55,982 nt of DNA from an uncultured Oscillospiraceae bacterium (GCA_934590355.1 CAKTOX010000011.1:1-55982), one strand, 5' to 3'. Shown: positions 16,314-24,714, counted from the stretch's first letter. Made by a program: numbers and translations. The notes: generated from the letters alone by a model not told the origin.

Positions 16314-17363
16314 TTGACTAAGATAGACATATTCTCCGGCTTCCTCGGAGCAGGCAAAACCACGCTCATCCGCAAGCTCATCGCGGAGGGCTACAAAAAC
16401 GAAAAGCTCGTTCTCATCGAGAACGAATTCGGCGAGATCGCCGTTGACGGCGGCTTCCTGCGCGACGCGGGCGTCGAGATAACCGAAATGAACTCCGGCT
16501 GCATCTGCTGCACCCTCGTGGGCGACTTCACCGAGGCGCTCAAAAAGGTCATCGGGCAGTACCACCCCGACCGCATCCTCATCGAGCCGAGCGGCGTGGG
16601 CAAGCTCTCGGACGTCGCAAAGGCGGTCGCGGGCGTGGAGGGCTGCGAGATCGGCGCGAAGGTCACCGTCGTTGACGCGGGCAAGTGCCGTATGTACATC
16701 CGCAACTTCGGCGAATTTTTCAACGACCAGGTGCACAACGCCGACGTCATCGTCCTCAGCCGCACCGACTCCGCCTCCGACGGCAAGGTCGTCACCGCTA
16801 CCGCAATGCTCAGCCAGCTCAACCCCAACGCGACCGTCATCACCACGCCCTGGGACCGGCTCGACGGCAAGCAGATCGTTGACGTCATGGAGCGCATCGA
16901 CTCGCTTTCCACCACCATGCAGGAGATGGAGCACCACGACCATAACGAGCATCATCACGACCACGAGCACCATCATCACGAGCATGACCACGAGCATGAG
17001 CATGACCACGAGCATGAGCATGACCACGAGCACGGCGAGGAGTGCAGCTGCGGCTGCGGTCACGACCACCATCACCACCACGCCGACGAGGTGTTCACCT
17101 CCTGGGGCGCGGAGACCCCGAAGAAATTTACGCAGGAGCAGATCGAGAAGATCCTCGCAGCCTTTGACGACGACGCAAGCTACGGCACTATCCTGCGCGC
17201 GAAGGGCTTCGTCGATTCCGGCGACGGCAAGTGGGTGTACTTCGACTACGTCCCCAACGAGGCCGACGTGCGCCGCGGCGAGCCTGCCGTAACGGGCCGC
17301 GTGTGCGTCATCGGCTCGAAGCTCAACGAAAAGGCGATCAAGGAGTTGTTCGGCATTGAGTAA
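16314..17363 (+). CDS. G3E (CobW/COG0523) GTPase, putative metallochaperone
   Basis: The 349-aa protein belongs to the COG0523 G3E GTPases, which load or allocate metals such as zinc or cobalt using GTP. It has Walker A GFLGAGKTT (9-17), the metal-binding GCICC motif (Cys63, Cys65, Cys66), SRTD in place of NKxD, a His/Asp/Glu-rich loop (about 205-259) and a CobW C-terminal domain. The His loop is partly encoded by an 18-bp tandem repeat. The start is TTG with GGAGGT 7 nt upstream. No ATG lies near. Its end overlaps the second GTPase gene by 8 nt. The metal is not known; zinc is a guess from the loop type. Confidence 0.93.
   Translation: MTKIDIFSGFLGAGKTTLIRKLIAEGYKNEKLVLIENEFGEIAVDGGFLRDAGVEITEMNSGCICCTLVGDFTEALKKVIGQYHPDRILIEPSGVGKLSDVAKAVAGVEGCEIGAKVTVVDAGKCRMYIRNFGEFFNDQVHNADVIVLSRTDSASDGKVVTATAMLSQLNPNATVITTPWDRLDGKQIVDVMERIDSLSTTMQEMEHHDHNEHHHDHEHHHHEHDHEHEHDHEHEHDHEHGEECSCGCGHDHHHHHADEVFTSWGAETPKKFTQEQIEKILAAFDDDASYGTILRAKGFVDSGDGKWVYFDYVPNEADVRRGEPAVTGRVCVIGSKLNEKAIKELFGIE
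16980..17033 (+). repeat. Three tandem 18-bp units inside the GTPase His-rich loop
   Basis: The unit GAGCATGACCACGAGCAT (EHDHEH) occurs three times head to tail. The third copy differs only in its last base. The repeat is in frame, so copy-number change would alter the number of metal-binding residues without a frameshift. Confidence 0.9.
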
Positions 17364-18309
17364 GCTAAGAGAGATCCCCGTTTTTCTGTTCACGGGCTTT
17401 CTGGAGAGCGGAAAAACGAAATTCATTCAGGAAACGCTTGAGGACAAGCGCTTCAACAGCGGCGAGCGGACGCTGCTGGTCGTGTGCGAGGAGGGCGAGG
17501 AGGAGTACGAGCCCGACAAGTTCTCCGCGCCGAACGTGTTCACCGTGTCCGTCGAGGAGCCCTCGCAGCTCACGCGCGACAATTTCCGCAAATGGATAGA
17601 CGAGCACGACTGCGAGCGCTGCGTCATCGAGTATAACGGTATGTGGATGCTCGACGAGCTGTATCAGGCGCTGCCGGAGATGTGGATGGTCTATCAGGAG
17701 TTTTTCTTCGCCGATGCGCGCAGCATAATAAGCTACAACACGAATATGCGCAGCCTCGTTTACGACAAGCTCAAGAGCGCGGAGCTCGTGGTGTTCAACC
17801 GCTATAACGACTCCATCGACAAGATGGAGCTGCACAGACTCGTGCGCGCCGCCTCCCGCCGCAGCGACATCGCCTATGAGTACGACGACGGCACGGTCAG
17901 GTACGACGACATCGAGGACCCGCTGCCGTTTGACCTGAACGCGCCCGTGGTCGAGATAGGCGACGACGACTACGCCGAGTGGTACCGCGATATGTCCGAG
18001 GAGCCGAATAAGTACGAGAACAAGGTCGTGCGCTTCAAGTGCCGCTACCTCAAGCGCAAGAAGGTCCCCGCCGGTCACTTCATCGTCGGCCGCCATGTCA
18101 TGACCTGCTGCGCCGACGACATTCAGTTTGCCGGGCTCATCTGCCGGTGGGACGAGTCCGACAGCATAGTCGGCGATTCGTGGCACATCCTCACCGCGCG
18201 CATAAACTTCAAATTCAACCGCGCCTACGGCAAAAAGGGCCCCGTGCTCACCTTCATTTCCGATGAGCCCTGCGAGGTGCCCGAGCAGCCTGTCGCGTCG
18301 TTCTATTAA
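17356..18309 (+). CDS. P-loop GTPase fused to a YcgQ-like (DUF1980/TIGR03943) domain
   Basis: The 317-aa protein opens like a G3E GTPase, with P-loop GFLESGKT (14-21). It lacks the GCICC motif. From about residue 205 it resembles the C-terminal domain of YcgQ/TIGR03943 proteins, with VVRFKCRYLKRKKVPAGHFI and VGRHVMTCCADDIQFAGLIC. In YcgQ-type proteins this domain follows two membrane helices and is paired with a permease. Here the GTPase takes the place of the helices and no permease is present. The start is TTG, with AAGGAG 10 nt upstream and an 8-nt overlap with the previous gene. A role in metal handling with its neighbour is inferred. Confidence 0.82.
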   Translation: MSKLREIPVFLFTGFLESGKTKFIQETLEDKRFNSGERTLLVVCEEGEEEYEPDKFSAPNVFTVSVEEPSQLTRDNFRKWIDEHDCERCVIEYNGMWMLDELYQALPEMWMVYQEFFFADARSIISYNTNMRSLVYDKLKSAELVVFNRYNDSIDKMELHRLVRAASRRSDIAYEYDDGTVRYDDIEDPLPFDLNAPVVEIGDDDYAEWYRDMSEEPNKYENKVVRFKCRYLKRKKVPAGHFIVGRHVMTCCADDIQFAGLICRWDESDSIVGDSWHILTARINFKFNRAYGKKGPVLTFISDEPCEVPEQPVASFY

Positions 18310-18347
18310 AGGCCGGTGCTGCGGCAGCTTTCCGAAATGAAACAATG

Positions 18348-18383
18348 AAAAAAGACACTGTCCGAGAGGACAGTGTCTTTTTT
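18348..18383. terminator. Bidirectional intrinsic terminator after the GTPase pair
   Basis: A 10-bp stem (GACACTGTCC / GGACAGTGTC) with a GAGA loop has six A before it and six T after it. The same 29 nt recur at 18678-18706. Confidence 0.92.
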
Positions 18384-18677
18384 CAGGCTGTCAAAAAACC
18401 TATGCTGCTGAGGAAAAATAACCGCGCAGCGGGGGAGTTTGAGGGGTAGCGAAGCGGCGGCGCGGGAGTGAATGACATGCCGGGGGCATGTCAGAGCCGC
18501 GCCGTGACCGAGCCGCAGCGAGAAAAGGCCCGCCTCAAGTTGGATTATAGCCATCAAAAATGCCTGAGCAAGCAGGCTTTTTGACGAGCGAAGCGAGATT
18601 TTTCGTGAAGCGTAGGCTTCACAAAAATGTGGCGTTTTTTCAGCGTGCAAAAAAGTCATAGACTTTTTTGACACGCT
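18384..18677. mobile_element. MITE-like 294-bp non-coding element with terminal inverted repeats
   Basis: The left end reads CAGGCTGTCAAAAAACCTAT. The right end, read on the other strand, is CAGCGTGTCAAAAAAGTCTA, so the termini are near-matching inverted repeats. The interior has no plausible gene but holds several short hairpins (GAGCGAAGCGAG, GAAGCGTAGGCTTC, GACATGCCGGGGGCATGTC). The element lies exactly between two copies of a terminator hairpin, which act as 29-nt flanking direct repeats. No transposase is nearby, so mobility would depend on a source elsewhere. Confidence 0.55.
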
Positions 18678-18706
18678 GACACTGTCCGAGAGGACAGTGT
18701 CTTTTT
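18678..18706. terminator. Second copy of the GACACTGTCC terminator hairpin
   Basis: The 29 nt are identical to 18354-18382, including stem, loop and five T. It works best on the plus strand because no T run follows on the minus strand. From 18707 to the phoU stop at 18795 there is only short AT-rich DNA with an imperfect GAAGCGC/GCACTTC stem, a weak candidate phoU terminator. Confidence 0.75.
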
Positions 18707-18794
18707 CGGTTGCCCACAGAGAAAACCACGGGCTGTGCCTATAAAATAAGACATAGGGAATATCCTGAGAAAGAAGTGCGAGCGCTTCCGGCTT

Positions 18795-19445
18795 TCACAG
18801 CTCGGCGGATTTATGGACACCCGTGACGGAAAATTCGACCCATTCCGCGACGTTTGTCGCATGGTCGCCGATGCGCTCGAAATACTTGGCTATCATGAGC
18901 AGGTCGAGCGCGTACTCGGCGTCGCCGCTGCCGGAGCGTATCATGTCGATAAGCGCGCTCTTGACGCTCAGAAAGCAGTCATCAACGATGTCGTCGTGCT
19001 CGATAACGCTCCTTGCAAGGCTCAGGTCGCGCTTATTGTACGCCTCGATGCTGTCGGTCACCATGCCTATCGCCGCCTCCGCCATCGGCTTCATCGCGCC
19101 GCACTCGCTGCCGGTCCTGCCGCCGAGATGCGGGATTATCTCCGCAATGTCCGACGCCTGATCGCCGATGCGCTCAAGGTCCGTTATCATCTTCAGCGCC
19201 GCCGATATTTGCCGCAGGTCGCGCGCCACGGGCTGCTGCTGGAGCAGAAGCCGCAGGCACAGCGTCTCTATATCGCGCTCGTATCGGTCGATCTCAAGAT
19301 CAAGCGGCGCGAGCCTTTCGGCAAGCTGCGCGTCGCCCGTGAGCAGCGCCCTCGCAGAGTTTGCGATGGCCTCCTCGCACATTGCGCCCATGAGCGTGAG
19401 CTTTTCGCCCAGCTCCTTGAGCTGACTGTCGAATTTGCTTCTCAT
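18795..19445 (-). CDS. phoU: Phosphate transport regulator PhoU
   Basis: PhoU links the Pst transporter to the PhoR-type sensor and restrains phosphate uptake. The 216 aa have two PhoU three-helix repeats, with conserved metal-binding type motifs (LKMITDLERIGDQASDIAE and KYFERIGDHATNVAEWVEF). I chose the ATG at 19445 because it shares 1 nt with the pstB stop (TGATG) and has GGAGGT upstream. A longer upstream frame is antisense-like noise across pstB. It is the last gene of the pst operon. No phoB/phoR pair is in the window. Confidence 0.95.
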   Translation of the reverse strand: MRSKFDSQLKELGEKLTLMGAMCEEAIANSARALLTGDAQLAERLAPLDLEIDRYERDIETLCLRLLLQQQPVARDLRQISAALKMITDLERIGDQASDIAEIIPHLGGRTGSECGAMKPMAEAAIGMVTDSIEAYNKRDLSLARSVIEHDDIVDDCFLSVKSALIDMIRSGSGDAEYALDLLMIAKYFERIGDHATNVAEWVEFSVTGVHKSAEL

Positions 19446-20200
19446 CAGCCGAACCTCCCCGTTATGTAGTCTTCGGTGCGCTTGTCCGACGGCACGGAGA
19501 AGAGCTTTTCGGTGTCGTCGTATTCGATAAGGTCGCCCAGCAGGAAAAACGCGGTGCGGTCGGAAATTCGCAGCGCCTGCTGCATATTGTGGGTGACGAT
19601 GACGATGGTGTAGTTTTCCTTGAGCTGCGTGGCAAGCTCCTCTATCTTCGAGGTGGAGATGGGGTCGAGCGCGCTCGTGGGCTCGTCCATGAGCAGCACG
19701 TCCGGCTCGACCGCGAGAGCGCGCGCTATGCAAAGGCGCTGCTGCTGGCCGCCCGAGAGTCCGAGCGCGGATTTTTTAAGCCTGTCCTTTACCTCGTCCC
19801 AAATTGCCGCGCCGCGCAGAGAGCGCTCGACTATCTCGTCAAGCTCCGCTCTTTTGCGCACTCCGTGGGTGCGCGGGCCGTAGGCGACGTTGTCGTAGAT
19901 GCTCATGGGGAAGGGATTGGGCTTTTGAAAAACCATGCCGATGCTCCGCCTGAGCTCGCTCACGTCCGTGCCGGGCGCGTAGATGTTCTTGCCGCGGTAT
20001 TCGACCGTGCCCTCGATCTTCACGCCGGGAATGAGGTCGTTCATGCGGTCGAGAGTCTTTAAAAAGGTCGATTTGCCGCAGCCGGAGGGCCCGATGAGCG
20101 CGGTTATGCTCTTTTCGGGGATCTCCATGCTTATGTTGTTAAGCGCCTGCGCCTGCCCGTACCACAGGCACAGGTCTTTTACGCTTAAGATGCTGCTCAT
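19445..20200 (-). CDS. pstB: Phosphate ABC transporter ATP-binding protein PstB
   Basis: PstB is the ATPase that drives phosphate import through PstA/PstC. The 251 aa carry Walker A GPSGCGKST, the family motif VGMVFQKPNPFPMSIYDNVA, signature LSGGQQQRL, Walker B LLMDEPTSALD and the switch His in VTHNMQQA. It overlaps pstA by 4 nt (ATGA) and phoU by 1 nt, so expression is coupled. Confidence 0.98.
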   Translation of the reverse strand: MSSILSVKDLCLWYGQAQALNNISMEIPEKSITALIGPSGCGKSTFLKTLDRMNDLIPGVKIEGTVEYRGKNIYAPGTDVSELRRSIGMVFQKPNPFPMSIYDNVAYGPRTHGVRKRAELDEIVERSLRGAAIWDEVKDRLKKSALGLSGGQQQRLCIARALAVEPDVLLMDEPTSALDPISTSKIEELATQLKENYTIVIVTHNMQQALRISDRTAFFLLGDLIEYDDTEKLFSVPSDKRTEDYITGRFG

Positions 20201-21072
20201 ATGCTTCTCCTCTTCCGATAATACCGCCCGATAAGTGTGGCGGCGAGGTTAATGATGACCGTCAGCGCCATGAGAATGGCGGCGATTGCAAAGGCGATGC
20301 CGAATTCGCCCCGCTCCTTGGCGTAGACGTAAAGCGCGACCGTGAGGGTCGCCCCCGCGCCGGACAAGCCGTCAACGAACAGGTTATAGATGTTGTGCGC
20401 AAAGCCCGCGGTGAACAGCAGCGCCGCCGATTCGCCGAGGATGCGTCCCACGGCGAGGATGCAGCCGGTTATGATGCCGTCCACGCAGCCGGGGAACACG
20501 ACGGTGCGGATAACGCGCCACTTGCCCGCGCCGAGCCCGAACGCACCCTCGCGCAGGCTCTGCGGAACGGTCTTGAGGCTCTCCTGCGTCGTGCGCATGA
20601 CCGTCGGCAGGTTCATGATGACAAGCGTCATCGCGCCTGCCTTCAGCGAGGTCTGAAAGCCGAGAAGCTCGCAGAAGAATAACATTCCGACGAGACCGTA
20701 GATGATGCTCGGTATGCCCGAGAGCGTTTCGGCGGCGTATTCTATGGCGGCGACGATGCGGTGATTTTTCGCATACTCCGTGAGGTAGATCGCCGCTCCC
20801 ACCCCCAGCGGCAGCACCCACAGGAGCGTGTCGAGGACGATATAGAGGGTGTTGAGTATATCCGGCAGTATGCCGATCGAGCTGTTCAGGTAGCTCACCG
20901 ACGTTGTGAGGAACTTCCACGAGATGTTCGGCACGCCCCTTACGAGAACGTAGATTATGAGAAACGCCGTGAGCGCCGCCGTGAATGCCGCGCAGACGAG
21001 CGCAAGCCCCTTCATGACGACGCCGTAGACGCGGCGCCTTGCTTTTGTGTTGTTTGCCTTTTTAGCGTTCAT
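20197..21072 (-). CDS. pstA: Phosphate ABC transporter permease PstA
   Basis: The 291-aa inner-membrane permease has about six transmembrane helices and the binding-protein-dependent transport signature (LREGAFGLGAGKWRVIRTVV, then PGCVDGIITG), which contacts PstB. GIPSIIYGLVGMLFF is typical of PstA. The gene overlaps pstC by 11 nt and pstB by 4 nt. Confidence 0.97.
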   Translation of the reverse strand: MNAKKANNTKARRRVYGVVMKGLALVCAAFTAALTAFLIIYVLVRGVPNISWKFLTTSVSYLNSSIGILPDILNTLYIVLDTLLWVLPLGVGAAIYLTEYAKNHRIVAAIEYAAETLSGIPSIIYGLVGMLFFCELLGFQTSLKAGAMTLVIMNLPTVMRTTQESLKTVPQSLREGAFGLGAGKWRVIRTVVFPGCVDGIITGCILAVGRILGESAALLFTAGFAHNIYNLFVDGLSGAGATLTVALYVYAKERGEFGIAFAIAAILMALTVIINLAATLIGRYYRKRRSI

Positions 21073-21937
21073 TTTTGTCCCTCTTCAGCAGGAAATTGAG
21101 CGTCGCGTTAATGAGCATGATAAACAGAAACAGCACCAGCGCAATGGAAAACAGCGCCTGACGCTGAAGCCCCGAGGAATAGCTCATTTCGCTCGCAACG
21201 GCTGTCGTGAGAAACCTCACGCTCTGGAAAAGCTCCGGCATATTCGGCACGTTGCCCGAGACCATCATGACCGCCATCGCTTCGCCTATGGCTCTGCCCA
21301 CGCCGAGCACGACCGCCGCCGCGATGCCGCTTTTGGCAGCCGGAACGGACACGCGAAAATAGGTCTCCGTCGGTGTTGCGCCGAGGGCGAGAGATGCGTC
21401 CTCGTACTCTCTCGGCACCGCCTCGAGCGAGGTCATCGAGACCTTGATGATCGACGGCAGTATCATTATGGCAAGAACTATCATCGCGGCGAGAAGGCTT
21501 GCGCCGTCGGGCACGTTAAAGACGCGGCGTATGCCCGGAACGAGCACCATCATGCCCACAAGACCGTACACGACCGAGGGTATGCCCGCAAGCAGCGACA
21601 CCGCCTCGACCACGACGCTTCTGACACTCGCGGGCGCCATTTTCGCAAGATAGACCGACGCCATGAAGCCCACGGGCACGCCGAGCAGTATTGCTCCCGC
21701 GGTGCCGTAAATGCTTGTGAGGATAAACGGCAGTATGCCGTAGCTCGGCGTCGCCGCCGTGGACGCCCACTTCCTGCCGAAAAGAAAATCCGTGAGCCCT
21801 ATCTTGCCGATGGCGGGTATGCCGGAGACGATGAGGTAGACCGTTATCATGAGCACCGCCGCGACGGTCACAAGTCCGAGTATTAAAAATACGCCGTGAA
21901 CAGCGTTTTCAATAAGCTTTTTCGTTTTTGTTTTCAT
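21062..21937 (-). CDS. pstC: Phosphate ABC transporter permease PstC
   Basis: The 291-aa permease partner of PstA has about six helices and the signature YEDASLALGATPTETYFRVS with PAAKSGIAAAVVLGVGRAIG. GIPSVVYGLVGMMVL marks the Pst family. I chose the ATG giving MKTKTKKLIEN. The frame continues upstream into pstS without a better start. The nearest purine-rich ribosome site (AGGAGGAG) is about 18 nt away and lies in the loop of the intercistronic hairpin, so initiation may be weak or structure-dependent. Confidence 0.94.
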   Translation of the reverse strand: MKTKTKKLIENAVHGVFLILGLVTVAAVLMITVYLIVSGIPAIGKIGLTDFLFGRKWASTAATPSYGILPFILTSIYGTAGAILLGVPVGFMASVYLAKMAPASVRSVVVEAVSLLAGIPSVVYGLVGMMVLVPGIRRVFNVPDGASLLAAMIVLAIMILPSIIKVSMTSLEAVPREYEDASLALGATPTETYFRVSVPAAKSGIAAAVVLGVGRAIGEAMAVMMVSGNVPNMPELFQSVRFLTTAVASEMSYSSGLQRQALFSIALVLFLFIMLINATLNFLLKRDKNER

Positions 21938-21949
21938 AAATTTTAATAC

Positions 21950-21975
21950 GGCGGCTCCTCCTGAGAAGAGCCGCC
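21950..21975 (-). terminator. Intercistronic hairpin between pstS and pstC
   Basis: An 8-bp perfect stem (GGCGGCTC / GAGCCGCC) lies directly after the pstS stop. No full T run follows on the minus strand. It may protect pstS mRNA or reduce downstream expression, so that more binding protein than permease is made (inference). The AGGAGGAG ribosome site of pstC is in its loop. Confidence 0.6.
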
Positions 21976-21992
21976 TCTTTCGTTGCAAAAAC

Positions 21993-22841
21993 TTACTTCG
22001 TGACAGGAACGGCACCGGCTGCGGAGATTATCTCGGCCGCATCCTTGCTCGTCGCGTAGTCAAAGAACAGCTGTGCTGCCGCGGACAGCTCGACTCCCTC
22101 CTTGGTCACGAGGACGAAGGGACGCTGCACTGCGTAGGTGCCGTCGGAAACGGTTGCTTCCGTGGGGGCTACACCGCCGACGGAGAGCGCCTTGACGCTG
22201 TCCTTGACGGAGGCCAGGGATGCGTAGCCGATGGCGTTGGGGTTGCCGGCAACGGTTGTGATGACGTCGCCGGTGCTGGTCAGCTCCTGACGGTACTTGC
22301 AGGAGTCCTTGGTGGCGGTGATGCTCTCAAAGCCGTCGCGGGTGCCGCTTCCTGCCTCGCGTCCGATGAGGACAATCTCAGCATCGTCGCCGCCGACTTC
22401 CTTCCAGTTGGTGATCTCACCCGTATAGATCTTTGCGATCTGCTCAATAGTGAGGTCGGAGACCTTGTTTTCGGGGTTAACTATGATGGCGATGCCGTCA
22501 AGCGCGAGGACGGTCTCCTTCAGTCCGCTTGCCTTCTCGTCGTCCTTCAGGGCGCGGGAGGAAAGGCCGATGTCGCAGCGGCCCTCGCTGACTGCGGTGA
22601 TGCCGGAGCCGGAGCCGGTCGGGTTGTAGCCGACGGAGATGCCCTTGTTCTCTGCCTGGAACGACTCGCCCAGTGACATGATGACCTTCTCCATGGAGGT
22701 CGAGCCGTCGGTGCTCACGGTGCCGGTGACTTCGGACTTGTTATCGTTTGCCTTGTCGTTGTTGTCATTTGTCTTACCGCAGGCGGCGAAAAGCGAGAGC
22801 GCCATAAGTGCCGCGAGGGTGATGCTAATAAGCTTTTTCAT
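21993..22841 (-). CDS. pstS: Phosphate ABC transporter substrate-binding lipoprotein PstS
   Basis: PstS binds phosphate outside the cell and delivers it to PstCA. The 282 aa begin with a lipoprotein signal (lipobox FAAC, Cys21) and a low-complexity Asn/Asp linker. The phosphate-site motifs follow: STDGSTSMEKV, NPTGSGSGITAV, GLSSRALKDDE and GREAGSGTRDGFE. AAAGGAG precedes the ATG. It is the first gene of the operon. The upstream 100 nt are AT-rich and contain TTTACA and TTGATA, but I cannot define a promoter or Pho box with confidence. Confidence 0.97.
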   Translation of the reverse strand: MKKLISITLAALMALSLFAACGKTNDNNDKANDNKSEVTGTVSTDGSTSMEKVIMSLGESFQAENKGISVGYNPTGSGSGITAVSEGRCDIGLSSRALKDDEKASGLKETVLALDGIAIIVNPENKVSDLTIEQIAKIYTGEITNWKEVGGDDAEIVLIGREAGSGTRDGFESITATKDSCKYRQELTSTGDVITTVAGNPNAIGYASLASVKDSVKALSVGGVAPTEATVSDGTYAVQRPFVLVTKEGVELSAAAQLFFDYATSKDAAEIISAAGAVPVTK

Positions 22842-22973
22842 TTAAAAGCTCCTTTCGTTATCATAAATTTCCTTGGTACAGCTAAAATATTAGCCCCCGT
22901 TTATCAAATCCGAAAGCGACCTTTTGTAAAAAGAATTTAAAGTGCGCGGCGGCACGGCAAAGGCCGCGACGGA

Positions 22974-23002
22974 TTGACAATCACGCGCGGCAGTTATATT
23001 AT
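22974..23002 (+). promoter_or_regulatory. Promoter of the CLC channel gene
   Basis: A consensus TTGACA, a 17-nt spacer and TATTAT lie about 38 nt upstream of the GTG start. No fluoride (crcB) riboswitch consensus is visible in the leader. Confidence 0.7.
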
Positions 23003-23039
23003 TATAAAGTTATGATAAATAATTTCGGGAGGTGGGCGC

Positions 23040-24293
23040 GTGGAGAGCCTAAAGCATAACGCGATAAGCGCGGGCAAATATTTCAGGACCTTTTACCGCT
23101 GGGTGCTGGTCTCGGTCGGCACGGGGCTCGTGTGCGGCGTGGTCGGCTCCGCGTTTCACCTGACGGTCGATTACGTTACGAACGTGCGCGCAGGCGCTCC
23201 GTGGCTCATCTTTTTCCTGCCGCTCGGCGGTCTTGCGATCGCTTTTATCTACAGCGTCAGCCGCATGGTGGGCGAGGGCACGAACGGCATCATCGACTCC
23301 ATCCACGACGGCGGCAGGGTGCGAATGCGCCTTGTGCCGCTCATATTTATTTCGACCGCGATAACCCACCTCTTCGGCGGCTCTGCCGGCCGTGAGGGCG
23401 CGGCACTGCAAATAGGCGGCGGCATCGGCTACCGCGTGGGCAGCCTTTTGAAGCTTGACGACAAGGATATGCGCCTTGTGACGCTGTGCGGCATGAGCGC
23501 CGTGTTTGCCGCCCTCTTCGGCACTCCGCTCACGGCGACGCTTTTTGCGCTTGAGGTCATTTCCGTCGGCGTTTTGTATTATTCCGGACTCATTCCCTGC
23601 CTCGTCGCGTCCGTCACCGCCTACGGCGTCTCGCGTCTTGCGGGGATCGAGCCGATGCGCTACACCGTCATGCTCGAACCGCTCGAGGTCGGGCTCATCG
23701 TGCGCGTGTGCATCCTTGCCGTCGCCTGCGCCGTCGTGAGTATGGTGTTTTGCATTGCGATGCACAAAACCGAGGAGTTTGCGGCGAAAAAGCTCAAAAA
23801 CATCTATCTTCGCGCATTCATAGGCGGAGTTATCGTCATCGCGCTGACCGTGCTCGTCGGCAGCGAGAGCTATAACGGCACGGGCACGGACGTTATTTCC
23901 GCCGCGCTGTGCGACGGCAAGGCGCCGACGTGGGGCTTTTTGTGGAAGATAGTTTTCACCGCCGTGAGCATAGGCTTCGGCTTCAAGGGCGGCGAAATAG
24001 TGCCGACGATGTTCATCGGCGCAACGCTCGGCTGTATGCTCGGGCCGCTTCTCGGCATACCCGCGCAGTTTGCCGCGGCAATTGCCCTCGTCGCGGTGTT
24101 CTGCGGCGCGGTCAACTGCCCGATAGCGTCGATCATCCTGTCCGTGGAGCTCTTCGGCTCGGGAGAGCTTGTGTATTTCGCGCTCGCCTGCGGCATATCG
24201 TATATGCTCTCGGGCTATTTCGGGCTCTACAGCAGCCAGAAAATAATGTATTCCAAGACCCGCGCGGAATATATAAACCGCTACGCCGAATAG
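23040..24293 (+). CDS. CLC-family anion channel or antiporter
   Basis: The 417-aa membrane protein has the CLC fold. The gating-glutamate motif reads GREGA (Glu119) instead of GREGP. The segment aligned with GSGIP reads GEGTNGIID..H, and the second half has GFKGGEIVPTMFIGATLG. These changes resemble the fluoride-exporting CLC-F branch more than chloride CLCs, an inference from motifs only. There are no CBS domains. The start is GTG with GGGAGGT upstream, and the product opens MESLKHNAIS. It is divergent from pstS and is followed after 10 nt by a TIGR04076 gene. Confidence 0.9.
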   Translation: MESLKHNAISAGKYFRTFYRWVLVSVGTGLVCGVVGSAFHLTVDYVTNVRAGAPWLIFFLPLGGLAIAFIYSVSRMVGEGTNGIIDSIHDGGRVRMRLVPLIFISTAITHLFGGSAGREGAALQIGGGIGYRVGSLLKLDDKDMRLVTLCGMSAVFAALFGTPLTATLFALEVISVGVLYYSGLIPCLVASVTAYGVSRLAGIEPMRYTVMLEPLEVGLIVRVCILAVACAVVSMVFCIAMHKTEEFAAKKLKNIYLRAFIGGVIVIALTVLVGSESYNGTGTDVISAALCDGKAPTWGFLWKIVFTAVSIGFGFKGGEIVPTMFIGATLGCMLGPLLGIPAQFAAAIALVAVFCGAVNCPIASIILSVELFGSGELVYFALACGISYMLSGYFGLYSSQKIMYSKTRAEYINRYAE

Positions 24294-24303
24294 GAGGAAA
24301 ATT

Positions 24304-24714
24304 ATGCAGTATGAATGTAAAATAACCGTGCTGGATACGAAGGTGTTTCCGGAGTATCAGCAGGAGTATCTTGCCGACCCCAAGTCCGGCCCGTGCCCGT
24401 TTTTCAAAAAGGGCGATACCTTCACGCTCAAAAGAACGCCGGAGCAGGATGATTTTTATCATCTCATGAACGGAAAATTCTGCGGCGAGGCGTGGGACGC
24501 TATCAGCAGATATGTTTACGCCGCGCTTCAGGGCGGCTCGATAATGCGCAAGTGGACAAATGACGACAGGATGATGATCGCCTGCTGCAACGACGGCACG
24601 CGTCCCGTCATATTCAAGATCGAGCGCATCGACATACCCGAAACAGACGACGAGCGCGAGTGGCTTGCAAAGCAGAGCTTCAGGAACACCCTCGACGACG
24701 CTTACACGGGCTAA
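24304..24714 (+). CDS. TIGR04076-family protein
   Basis: This 136-aa soluble protein fits the TIGR04076 family of unknown function: an N-terminal strand starting YECKITVLDT, GPCPFFKKGDTFTL with a conserved Cys, then a domain with DRMMIACCNDGTRPVIFKIE. It begins 10 nt after the CLC gene with AGGAGGA just upstream, so the two are probably co-transcribed. Its stop codon overlaps the stop of spoIIR on the other strand (shared CTAA), with no room for a terminator between the convergent genes. Confidence 0.85.
   Translation: MQYECKITVLDTKVFPEYQQEYLADPKSGPCPFFKKGDTFTLKRTPEQDDFYHLMNGKFCGEAWDAISRYVYAALQGGSIMRKWTNDDRMMIACCNDGTRPVIFKIERIDIPETDDEREWLAKQSFRNTLDDAYTG

Noticed and set aside
16152..17426. 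Open frame antisense to the G3E GTPase with a long Val/Met-rich stretch
   Set aside because: The stretch is the reverse complement of the His/Asp/Glu loop codons. There is no support for a gene.
22842..23039. Possible Pho box or fluoride riboswitch between pstS and the CLC gene
   Set aside because: TTTACA and TTGATA occur upstream of pstS but without a repeated Pho-box pattern, and no conserved fluoride-aptamer sequence was found in the CLC leader.
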